The notes below the pieces were generated by a model. It was not told the DNA's origin. It made no database searches and worked only from the letters and a program-made list of their open reading frames with translations. A DNA stretch of 64,000 nucleotides from Okapia johnstoni (Eukaryota > Chordata > Mammalia > Artiodactyla > Giraffidae): positions 47,622,001 to 47,686,000 of the forward strand of contig CM044312.1 in assembly GCA_024291935.2 (NCBI GenBank). The letters run 5' to 3'. Position 1 is the first letter of the stretch, and each line of letters begins with the position of its first letter. Shown here piece by piece: positions 1-10,500 of this stretch. The position numbers and the translations under genes were made by a program.

Positions 1-16
1 GAAAATGCTACCTTCT

Positions 17-315
17 TATCATAAGCCTCCGGAGAAGGCAATGGCACCCCACTCCAGTACTCTTGCCTGGAAAATCCCATGGATGGAGGAGCCTGGTAGG
101 CTACAGTCCATGGGGTCGCTAAGAGTCAGACACGACTGAGGGACTTCACTTTCACTTTTCCCATTCATGCACTGGAGAAGGAAATGGCAACCCACTCCAG
201 TATTCTTGCCTGGAGAATCCCAGGGATGGCGGGGCCTGGTGGGCTTCCGTCTATGGGGTCGCACAGAGTCGGACACGACTGAAGCGACTTAGCAGTTAGC
301 AGTATCATAAGCCTC
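17..315 (-). mobile_element. BOV-A2 SINE with 13-bp target-site duplication
   Basis: A two-monomer BOV-A2 lies at 30-302 in reverse orientation. It is flanked by identical 13-base copies of TATCATAAGCCTC at 17-29 and 303-315. The two monomers each carry the CCACTCCAGTA..TTGCCTGG core. The clean duplication means a fairly recent insertion in the CREB5 intron. Confidence 0.95.
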
Positions 316-1254
316 ACAAAGTTTCATTCATTCATTGATTCATTCCAGAAATATGAATTGAGTGCCTAATACGTATACCAGGTTCCATGCTAAAGTTATG
401 AATTTAATACCAAGCAAAATCCAGTGTGGTTCCTGCTGTCATGATACTTATCATCTGGGATGGTTGGTGGATATTAATTGAATGATCATACTAAAAACTG
501 TAACTACACACCGAATTTTACAAAGACGAATATGGTTCTGTTGGGACCTTGTAACAATAGGAATTGGTTTAGAGCAGAGACCAGGGAGAATTTTACTAAA
601 GAGGGTCCTGATGCTTAAAGCTATGGAGTGTCTGAGGAAAAGGAAAGATCATCCCAGGCAAGAAGACAATCAAATGCGAAGCGTTGGTGGGAATGCCAGG
701 CCATACTCCTCAGTGCCTATACATAGGCTGTATTAAGGGCTTGAACTTCATCCTCTGAACACTGAAAAGACCTAGAACAGTCATATACCTGAAGGTTAGG
801 AAGTGGAGCCAGGGAGAAGATATACCTGGACCTTGTCAGATCTGTGTTTGGGGGTGGAATACAAGTACCCTTTCTTAATAAATATAACAAGAGAGATGAT
901 GATGCTAAGCTCTGGATGGTCCTTTGCTGCGGTTGAGCTGCCTGGAGATTGTTACCTCCCACCTTTACCTCTGCCAAGTTTCGGAACAAATGAGATGCAC
1001 TGGGTCTCCACTTGTGTGCTATACTGTTCAGAAATCACCTTGTCATTTTTTTCTGGGCACTGCTCTTCTTTTTGCATTTCCTTTTGTTGATGAGGAGGTG
1101 GCACAATACAGTTTATTCCTGTTTTTGACAAAATGTGCATGGCAAGCCTTCCAGCTTCTTCTGTCCTGGTATAGAGAACAGGTCTGGAGGTAGCTCACTT
1201 CCGCTCCTCTCCAGTGGCAAGAGCTGGGGCACATGGGTTAGTCTGTATTTGTGC

Positions 1255-1345
1255 CTTGCCGGATTGTTCTGAGGATTAAGTGAGTTAATACTCATAAAAC
1301 ACAGAATGAGGAGTGGCACGGAGTGAGCGCTCAATTGATGCCAGA
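1255..1345 (+). repeat. MIR SINE fragment
   Basis: The stretch TGAGGATTAAGTGAGTTAATA and the later GAGCGCTCAAT match the 3' half of the MIR consensus. Diverged and truncated. Confidence 0.65.
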
Positions 1346-2143
1346 CATTATTATTAGCTATTATTGATAGGGCGTGTTGTCAAAGATATATACTGTTGAA
1401 GTAGAAAAAAAGCAAGATACAAAATCATATATCATTATAAAGAGTTTACACAACATGTTCTGATAAATGCTGAGGATATGTCAGCAGATACTTGCTAGTT
1501 GCATCTGAGGAATGGGGCTAAGAAGGAAGAAGGTGAGCAGGTGGCTTTTACTTTTTCACCACATAGTCTTGTAGTAGTTTGTTTGTTTGTTTGTTTACTA
1601 TGCAGCTGTATATTTTATAATAATAAAATTATAAAGAATAGTATAGAGAATCCATCAATACTATTTGGATGTCAGTTTCAAATAATGATCTTAATATATT
1701 TTTCCATAATTTTCTTCACTTTTAGGTTTAGATATATCACTTACAAGGTTTTCTTGGATTTAAGAAACATGTATCCGAAGTCCAGAAATTCATCCAATTT
1801 TTGCTTCTTTTGCTTATGTTCTCTTCAAATAAGAGTTTTCTGACACCATGTGCCATGATGATCCCACTGTTATGAAATGACTCTACTTGTTGCTCCATCT
1901 CTATAGAGAGAGCTGTCTGGAATACTGTTCACCTACCAAATTTAAGCAATGCACTTAGTTCATTGGTTACTGACTTCACTGTACTTTTAAGAGTCATTTA
2001 AACTTTTTATAATGAGAATTTTTATAAAAACAATGAACTCATTTCTAAAACTTGAAGGTGAAGAGTATCTGTTCACTTTTCTGTTTAGTAATAAACACAA
2101 TATGCACCACCTAATCTTTCCTAGGGATTCAGGAAGCTTAACT

Positions 2144-2358
2144 TCATTGGAAAAGACCCTAATGCTGGGAAGGATTGGGGACAGGAGGAGAAGGGGACAA
2201 CAGAGGATGAGATGGTTGGATGGCATCACCGACTCGATGGACATGGGTTTGGGTAAACTCCAGGAGTTGGTGATGGACGGGGAGGACTGGCGTGCTGTGA
2301 TTCATGGGGTGGCAAAGAGTCGGACACGACTGAGTGACTGAACTGAACTGAACTGAAC
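2144..2358 (+). mobile_element. Bov-B (RTE) LINE 3'-end fragment
   Basis: It carries the Bov-B tail features: GAAAAGACCCTAATGCTGGG, the GGATGGCATCACCGACTCGA block, GGAGTTGGTGATGGAC, and a terminal run of TGAAC repeats. It is truncated at the 5' side and non-coding. Confidence 0.85.
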
Positions 2359-3119
2359 TTCTTCAGGATACTGATGCAGGCCAGTAGCTCCTGTGTAGTA
2401 GATGTTGTATAGTAGATGTTGCTCATGAAGGAGGAGGCAGTTGGGCTCAGTGGTTGCTGCATCAGGATGCAGGAAATGTATTCAATGATTATTGAATATT
2501 AACATATGGTTTGTTAACCTCTACCTGCCCCCAACCCCTGCTGCTGGCTTGTTTTTTATGTTTTTGTTTTTGTTTTTTTTAGCAAGTGGAGGCTCTTTAT
2601 ATTTAACTAAAGATTTTTATGGATTGAATTTATTCTTATCAATAGTTTATTCTGACCAGTTGAGAATCATTAATATTGTATAGGGCTGGCACATGGTAAC
2701 TTTGATCATCATTTAAATAACACTCTTCCATTTGCAGTGATTACACACTATCATCATCAATCAGATAAGAATGCAAATCAGGAGAGAACTTTGAGTTCCC
2801 TAGTAAATACTTTATGAAGCCAACATAAGCTTGCCAACTAGACTATCATCTCTGCAGAAGATACATTTCCAAGGAGTAACTGTATTATACAGTACTTAGC
2901 ACACTGTGCCCCTCAGGGTACGACGATAATTGTCTGTGTATAAGAAACTGCAAACACCTTGACTACCAACTGATTCTTTACCACTGCCTAATTTTGCACA
3001 GCACAGGAGCTAAAAATATTTTGACATTTTAAAATGATTGAAAAAAAAATCAAAAGTAGCATAGTATTTTGTGACATGTGGAAGTTACATGAAATTCAGA
3101 TATCCTGTCCCTAAATAAA

Positions 3120-3290
3120 ATTGCGTTGGAACACATCCTGGTCATTTGTTTACAGAATATCTGTATCTGTTTTTGTGCTCAAAGGGCTGAGCTGAGTAGT
3201 TGTGAGAAACCTTAAGGCATGCAATGAGGGAAATATTTACTATCTGACTTCTTTATTGAAAAGCTTGCTGACCCCTGCTTAGCGGTTAGA
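3120..3290. repeat. hAT-type MER element remnant
   Basis: The order of blocks (CATTTGTTTACAGAATATC, GCTGAGTAGTTGTGAGA, AAATATTTACTATCTGAC, GCTGACCCCTGCT) resembles a short non-autonomous hAT (MER) consensus. The exact subfamily is not certain. Confidence 0.5.
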
Positions 3291-3958
3291 TTCAGGGAGA
3301 ATTTAATTGTGTATATGTCTGCTTGCTTGTTGATGGTTGATGATTTTGTACCTGCCCTGTGACGTGGTCATCAAAGAAGCTGTAGAAGTGCAATGGTCCA
3401 TATTCTTCAACTTTAAAGTCAGAAGAACATTATTGTGTGAGAAAATTAGATTATCAGAGAGATTATGAGAAGTGTCATAGGAACAAACGGAAAGATCTAC
3501 GTTGCCTCTCAAAGTTATGGATTTCAAATCTAATTTGAAGACTTAAAATAATATTAAAATTGTTCCTAGATTCTGAAATTTGAAGTTCTTTCCTCTTTGG
3601 GTCTGAGATATTTTTTGAAAAGCAAGAATCTTTTATTCTTGTGACTCATTATCTTGTGACAGTATCATTTCATATGGGCCTTTTGTTCAGTGACATTGTC
3701 ATATTGAATGATTCCATTGGGTTTATACTTGCACTTGGCTGTCAATAAGGTATGGTGAACAATTGGAAGTAGGAAATACCTTTTAGTAAAGTGTCTAGGG
3801 TATCCTGCTCATTTGGAGTGACAGTTGAATTAATAAACATTCATGGCTGACATTGACACGCCTACCTACTCTAATACACATGAAAATTTGAAATTTATAT
3901 AAAAGCCATACTGCTACCCCATAAGAAAAAAATGTTAATAGTAGTACCATTACATGCT

Positions 3959-4171
3959 CATGCTGAGTCACCTCAGTTGTGACTCTTTGCAACCCCATGG
4001 ACTGTAGCCCACTAGACTCCTCTGTCCATGAGGATTGTCCAGGCAAGAATACTGGAATAGGTTTCCATTTTCTCCTCCAGGGGATCTTCCTGACCCAGAG
4101 ATCAAACTTGGATCTCCTGTGCCTCCTGCATTGGCAGGCATATTCTTTACCACTTGAGCCACCCGGGAAGC
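3959..4171 (-). mobile_element. Bov-tA SINE close to a CREB5 exon
   Basis: Full-length tRNA-Glu-derived SINE in antisense orientation to CREB5: the Bov-A core lies at 3980-4085 and the tRNA-like part ends GGGAAGC at 4171. Its edge is about 103 bases upstream of the exon that starts at 4275. Confidence 0.92.
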
Positions 4172-4274
4172 TGCTGAATATTATGAAATTGAAACTATGA
4201 GTCATTTTGATTCAAAATCCCTGTCGTGTACACAGCTAACCTCATTTGTCCCCTCTTCTTTTTTTCTGTTTCAG

Positions 4275-4598
4275 AGGTTGAAGGCTGCATTGACTCACCA
4301 CCCTGCTGCCATGTCAAATGGGAATATGAATACCATGGGACACATGATGGAAATGATGGGCTCCCGGCAGGACCAGACGCCACACCATCACATGCACTCA
4401 CACCCACATCAGCACCAGACACTGCCGGCCCATCACCCCTACCCGCACCAGCACCAGCACCCAGCACACCATCCTCATCCTCAACCCCATCACCAGCAGA
4501 ACCACCCACATCATCACTCCCACTCCCACCTTCATGCACACCCAGCACATCACCAGACCTCGCCACACCCACCCCTGCACTCCGGGAACCAAGCACAG
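4275..4598 (+). CDS. CREB5: CREB5 exon encoding the His-rich segment
   Basis: This phase 0-0 exon of 108 codons starts after a strong pyrimidine tract ending TTTCAG at 4274 and ends CAG before GTAGAC at 4599. It begins [16 protein letters not shown], passes a Met-rich stretch ([11 protein letters not shown]), then a long His/Pro/Gln/Ser stretch built from CAC and CAT codons, and ends GNQAQ. Alternating His residues of this type are characteristic of CREB5; what they do is not clear from sequence. The low-complexity composition keeps other frames open on both strands, which creates spurious ORFs over the exon. The donor (GTAGAC) is weaker than the GTRAGT consensus. Confidence 0.97.
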
Positions 4599-7500
4599 GT
4601 AGACCTTTTTCATGATCTCTTCCCCCTTCTCATTAACAGTGCTGGCTCTAATGAGGAGCTCATTGGCAGCAAACTTACTTGACAAGCCCACGTGTTCTGA
4701 CACTCTGAGGGGCTGTGTTCATTTCCTAGGAGGTAATGGTTACCCATAGGACCCTCCCAGATCACAGTTTCCATAACTAATATGATAAATATCAAGTCTA
4801 GTTTCTAAGGGAAAAGGTAAACTTCAGGTTCTCCAAAATCTATTTTTGTAGTATATTACAAAGTTAACCCTAAAAATGTAACACCAATGGAGGATTAAGA
4901 ATTTAAGCATGTAATGAAAGAAGTGAATAAAGAACGAGAAAGGTAAGTTCATTCTAACCATGGTTTTAGCTGCAGTGCTTTACAACATCTTAGAGACCCA
5001 CTTGTGTCACCTGTAAAATGGAAATGAAATACAATGGGCAATCTTCTAAATAAGAGTAAATGTTAAAAATATAAAGAGTAACAATTTCAGGCAGAGAAAG
5101 GTTCTGCGATGGATGTTAGGGTATAAGGTGCTTTGTGAATGTTGAAGAGAGATGACTCATCCCACCCAATGAGAAATGCGTTGGAGGGAGCAGACAGAGA
5201 GCCAAGCTCTGTAGATGATCAGTTCAAGAGAAAGGCCAAACCCCAGAGGTGGAAAGTCACCAGGAGTGGCTAGAAAGAAAGCCAGCATTTAGACACAACT
5301 GGAAGAGGGTCGGGGGACCAGGCAGACGTTATGTCACCCAGCCCAAGAAGAGAGGCGGGTCCATGTACCCAAGTGAGTTTCAGTAAGTGGATGAAGGGCA
5401 TGCCTAGGAGCATGGCTCACCCTGGGCACTTTGAACCTTCAAGTGAAATGACCTTTGTCAGTTCCTTCCACCCACCCAGGTTCCAACCAGTTGGGTCAGA
5501 ATGATGTCGGAAGCTTGGGATCGCCAAATAACACTTATTCACTGTCTCTCCCATCGACTGACTCTGTACCTCTCATCAGGCAGCTTCTAGAGCTTGTGCA
5601 TTCCCGCCTTCTCCAACGCATACCAAACCTAGAAAGCCACCCACAAAATGGGTTATCCATAAGCAGCTTTTTAATCTGTTCAGTAGTTAAGAGTATTTAT
5701 TAGGTAAGCTTACTTTTGCAAAGATTCTTAGAAGTATTCTACATAGCAAATAAGAATCAGGCTTTGGAATGAGAAGGCTTTCATCCTTTTCCCACCTTAC
5801 TTGTGTGGCTGAGGTCAGTAGGTGAACCTCCTTAAGCCTCAGTTTTTCCATCTGCAAAATGCGGCAATAATAGACTAAGCTCATAGACTTAGGAGTATTA
5901 AATAAGAGAATGTTTAGCCCTTGGCACAGTTTTCAATACATGTTAGCCAGGATTAATTTCAAACTGAAATAATGTGATAGAAGCTTAGCACATAGTTAGC
6001 AATCAATAAAATGCTATCCAAAGCACCTTTTTAATCATGTGCCAATGTAGGTCATGTATTTAGAAGGGGAAAAAGAAAACTACAAGATCAAAGATAGAAG
6101 ATAGATTCACATGTGTACTTTCTTTTTCCTTTTTAAATGTATAGCGTAAGTTTTGGTTGCATTTATGGGCAGATTACTTCACAGACAAGTTTAACAGTTC
6201 ATTAAATATAAAAGACATTCATTAGCTAATTACCAATTAGCCAATTGGCCTCCATTTCAAGTCAATAAGTGGCCAATTGTATATGCAATCAGTTAATTGC
6301 TTTTATAATTGGCTACATAAAGTTGCTTTTTTCAACAAAACCAGCTTGTTATTGTTGAAATTTGAACAAAATTATTTAGAACATATTCAAAATGCTCCTC
6401 TTAAAATGTATTAACTTGGTTGATGAAATGAAATTCGGCTTGTCAGAACACCAGGAGTAGAAGTTTATTAAGGTCATCCAACTCTGAGATTCTAAGATAA
6501 CTTGGAATAAATTCTTTTTGAAATTACAATTAATTGTTTTTGATCAAAATTTTCAGAGAATCTGTGTCAACATAATGCCATTCTATTTATTTATTTATTA
6601 CTGAAGTATAGTTGATTAACAATATTGTGTTAGTTTCAGGTGTACAACAAGGTAATTCGGTTGTGCATATATATGTATATATCTATATTCTTTCTTATTC
6701 TTTTCCATTATAATTCATTACAAGAACTATGAACATAGTTTCCTGTGGTATACAGTAAATCTTTCTTGTTAATCTATTTTATATATGATAGTATGCATCT
6801 GTTAACCCCATATTCCCAATTTATCTCTCCCACCCTACCCTCGACAGAATGCCATTTTAAAAAGATAATGCTAAGTAACAATAATTATCAGAGACACAAA
6901 TTCTGGTCTTAGGGTTGCATTTGCAATTTCTTCTGGCTTCTTGTGATTCTCCTGCATATCAGGATATAATTTCAGAGTCCTGGTATCACTCCTAGGTCAC
7001 CAGGAATTTCACTTAACCAAGCCACACCTTGACCCTGAACCTGGACAAAGCCTGAAATCACCATGTACCTTACCCACTTGGGTTAAGACAGAGGAAGAGT
7101 ATCAAGGGATAAACGTTGATTAAAGTTAGCATGGGAGAATACAGCGTTGAAAGAGAGGTCTCCATAGTGAAGGTTAAACCCCAGTTTTGCCTACTTGACA
7201 GTCTTGTCTAGGGCTGGAAATGAGAGATTGTTAATTCACATAAAGAAATGGTAAAGGCAAAAATAGCCAGGTTAGCGCATTCTTTCCTAGTGCTTTGCTT
7301 TGCAGTGGTTAGTTCAGAGGTTACTGCATCTGAAATGACTAGTGCTAAACATTTGCCAATAACAAGGATTAAATCTTCAGCAGCCGCTCTGGTGAGTAAG
7401 ATCTTAGTTTATTTTGTTATTCCTTTATGATCGACAGGAGAGGAATTGCCAATAAACAGTTTTAGAAAATGTCTTTGCTTTCAGAAAAAATTACTGAGAT

Positions 7501-10500
7501 GCAGTCCAACCTCAGTCCTAAGCCTAATTCTTTAGTAATGTATGGTTTGATAGAGTTGAGGATTAAAATATATCATTAGTCAGCTGATGGACAACCAGGA
7601 GCCATTATTAGTACAAGTATAGTCGTTCTGATTGGTTTCAATCATAGGGTTGGAATGTGGTAGAAAAGGTGGCTGGGTTTCATTTTTAAAACTTTTTGCC
7701 TGTTATTTCTGCAGGTTAAATGCCTCTTGTAAAACAAATTTATAGGTATTACACCATAAGCCTGAGTGACTGAGCAATGAGAGGGAAGGAAAAAAAAAAA
7801 AAAACCCTTTATTGAGAATGAAGAAAGGGGAAGGAGTGAAGTGCATTAGGGAAGCATTAGGTGTTCAGACACATAAAGAGTCAGTCATAGAAATTTCACT
7901 AGGTGCTGAGTGTCTGCTGTATGAAGGGAAATAAAGCTATACGTGTGGGGGTCCCTGAAACCCTACATGTTGCTGAGCCTCTTGCAGACCTTACAAGGAA
8001 TTTAGAAGCATAATAAAACTTTTTAATAAAGTGCTTTGCCACTCCTGGGATTTCTTTATAATATAATAGATGGTGCTATACAACCATCCCTCCATGTCAG
8101 TAGACACCATGTATTAACAGGGCTCAGTGCTGCTTCAGGATGGAGTTTCAAAGGTCACACTTCCCAGTCACCTAGAAATTCACCCAGTCACCATCTCCTG
8201 TAATCCCGTCAGCCTTGGTCAGGCACGGAGGAGGAGAGAGACCCAAATGGAGTTTGGTCCCATAAGAACTTTGCATTAAAAACTGCGATGTTGTGGCAAA
8301 AGGATTTCAGGTGCTTTCCAGGCTTCACAGGGTTCTTCTGATAAGAGTCACAATGGTGATGCTATCTCTGAGGTGTATTCTAGGAGCAGGGTTTTGACAC
8401 CATTAGAATGAAAGGCATTCACAACCTGCCCCGAAGGAGATTTCTGCAGATGACATTAGATCCATCGATATGGTGATAGTCATCCCCTACCTCTCTGCTT
8501 TCATCCATCACCATACATGGGCACTTTCAAATTTTACAAAGCACCTTAAATAAAACATTTTTATATCTAATGAGGAAGAAAAATGTTTCTTCCATCAGGA
8601 TTCAGCCAAATGCCAGTCGGTCGCGGGGGGGCCGGGCGGGGAGGAGCGGAAATCGACTTGACTCTCTTTTCGCACGTCATCCCTGTATCTTGCCAAAATA
8701 TCATAGGAGATAGCTGGGTGATGCTTTTCCTCTTCATGAGTGTGACTTCACTGTTGACTTCATTCTTAGAAAAACAAGTTTGATGTGCTAACTAAAGCAA
8801 GGGGCTGTCTGCACTTCACATTTCAACACCTTACCCACCCGTTCCTTCTCTCTCCCCATCACCTCCTCCCTCTCTTCCCCAGCAGGTTTCACCAGCAACA
8901 CAGCAGATGCAGCCCACCCAGACAATACAGCCGCCCCAGCCCACAGGGGGGCGCCGGCGAAGGGTGGTGGATGAGGATCCTGATGAGAGGCGGCGGAAAT
9001 TTCTGGAACGGAACCGGGCGGCCGCCACCCGCTGCAGACAGAAGAGGAAGGTCTGGGTGATGTCACTGGAAAAGAAAGCAGAAGAGCTCACCCAGACAAA
9101 CATGCAGCTTCAGGTGCAGGCCACTGTCTCTTTCCCGGGACTCAAAGGCCCTGTGTACCATTGGCATTTCCTGGCCCGGCAGGCACTTGTTGACCAAAGA
9201 GACAGAGCAACTGCAGGCTTACTTCTGAGGCTCGATTAATTCTTAGACGCTCTGCAAAACAAAACCACCATTCAGTTTTCAGTGCATCTGCTCTGAGGAG
9301 GGAGACCCTGCCCAACTAAGTTATAGGGCTGAGAGCAGAAGCTTTGGTCAGACAGAGGTTGAAACTCGTGTTCAGCACCTACTTGCAGTGTTAAATCTCT
9401 CCGGCTGTTAGTTTCCTCATCTGTAAAATGGGAATAATAACCTCATAAAGTTGTTGGGAGGAATAAATGAACTAATGGTCTGCAAAACTGTTTGCACAAT
9501 GCCTGGCACATAGTAAGTCTTCAAACGGAAGGCAGCCCTTTCTGTTCCCTGGGTGAGGGGGCGGCTTCAGCTTACACTAGATTGTCTGTATTTTTGTTTA
9601 ATGGAAGAAAAGTTTGTGTTGATTATTTTGCTTCATAAGAAAGCACATTTCTACCTCATTTTCAGACTTGACAAGATTTGACTCTTGCATTATTTTTGCT
9701 TTCTCATGGGTGGCTCAATGAGGGACATTTCATAACAAGGCCAATTCTAGGAGCATTTGAGAAACTCTGGTACCTGGGGCTTCTCCAGCAGGCTTCACGT
9801 CATTCAAAAGATGCAGTTCAGGGCATTTGTTCTCAAACACAAAGGAGGACACTGTTCACCAGCAGAAGAAAAAAACAAGTATTAGATATGTGACAAGCAG
9901 TCCAAGCAGAAGAGTAAAATTGTAGATTAGAGCCCAGTGCTTCCAGGAGTAGAGATAACAGCTAAAGATGGAGATAAGAGGGGAAAGAATGCCCAAAAGA
10001 GAGGGAATCTGCTCCTCGGGAGTTCATAGGTGACCTTCACCCACTCCCACATCCTCTGTGATCCTTAGAAAGGAGCAATTAGTGTGCCAAACCTCCAAAG
10101 CCTTTGCATGTTTAATTCCATTAAATGGAAATGATCTTAGGGCATCCAGTGTACAAATTGAAAGTGTATAAGAAAGTTTGGGTTATTCATGGACTGACTC
10201 TTATAATTTATGTATGTTCACTCTTCTTCCCCCCTCCTCAAATTTGTCATTCTTTTAATGATGGACATGAGAAAGAAATTGGGAAACATATATAGTAGAT
10301 ATGGGGGAAGTCCCACTAGCTTGTACAACTTTGGATAAAGGTAGAGACTCTATTCTTACCCTCTTCCCCAGCCACCTACCCCCTTTTTCTAGTGTTAGGT
10401 CTAGCCTGAAGAGTTCCTGAGTGTCTGTACTCAATATTTGTTTGTTGAATAAATGAATGAGCTCCCCATCACTGGAGTGTCCAAGAACTAGCTGCCTGAC

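Larger units (their letters stand above)
1..4274 (+). other. CREB5: Tail of an upstream CREB5 intron
   Basis: No gene is seen. Besides the repeats listed separately (BOV-A2, MIR, Bov-B, a hAT-type MER remnant, Bov-tA) the sequence is AT-rich and unique, for example 346-1250, 1350-2140 and 2362-3118. The ORFs here are short and have no recognisable product. Confidence 0.85.
4599..8885 (+). other. CREB5: CREB5 intron between the His-rich and bZIP exons
   Basis: A 4.29-kb intron with GT-AG ends and no ruminant SINEs that I can see. It holds a MIR (5805-5945), an L1 3'-UTR piece (6583-6842), a homeodomain-motif cluster (6205-6320) and a G/C-rich patch (8616-8655). No gene is supported; the ORFs at 5455-5703 and 8583-8783 lack recognisable products. 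Confidence 0.85.

Noticed and set aside
19..276. ORFs of the MSDSVRPHRRKPTRPRHPWD type, here and at 37498-37812, 51730-52242 and 58391-58671
   Set aside because: They are translations of BOV-A2/Bov-tA SINEs and recur wherever these elements lie.
4195..4703. Antisense and alternate-frame ORFs over the His-rich exon
   Set aside because: They are shadows of CAC/CAT-rich coding sequence; only the frame giving CREB5 is spliced in phase with the other exons.
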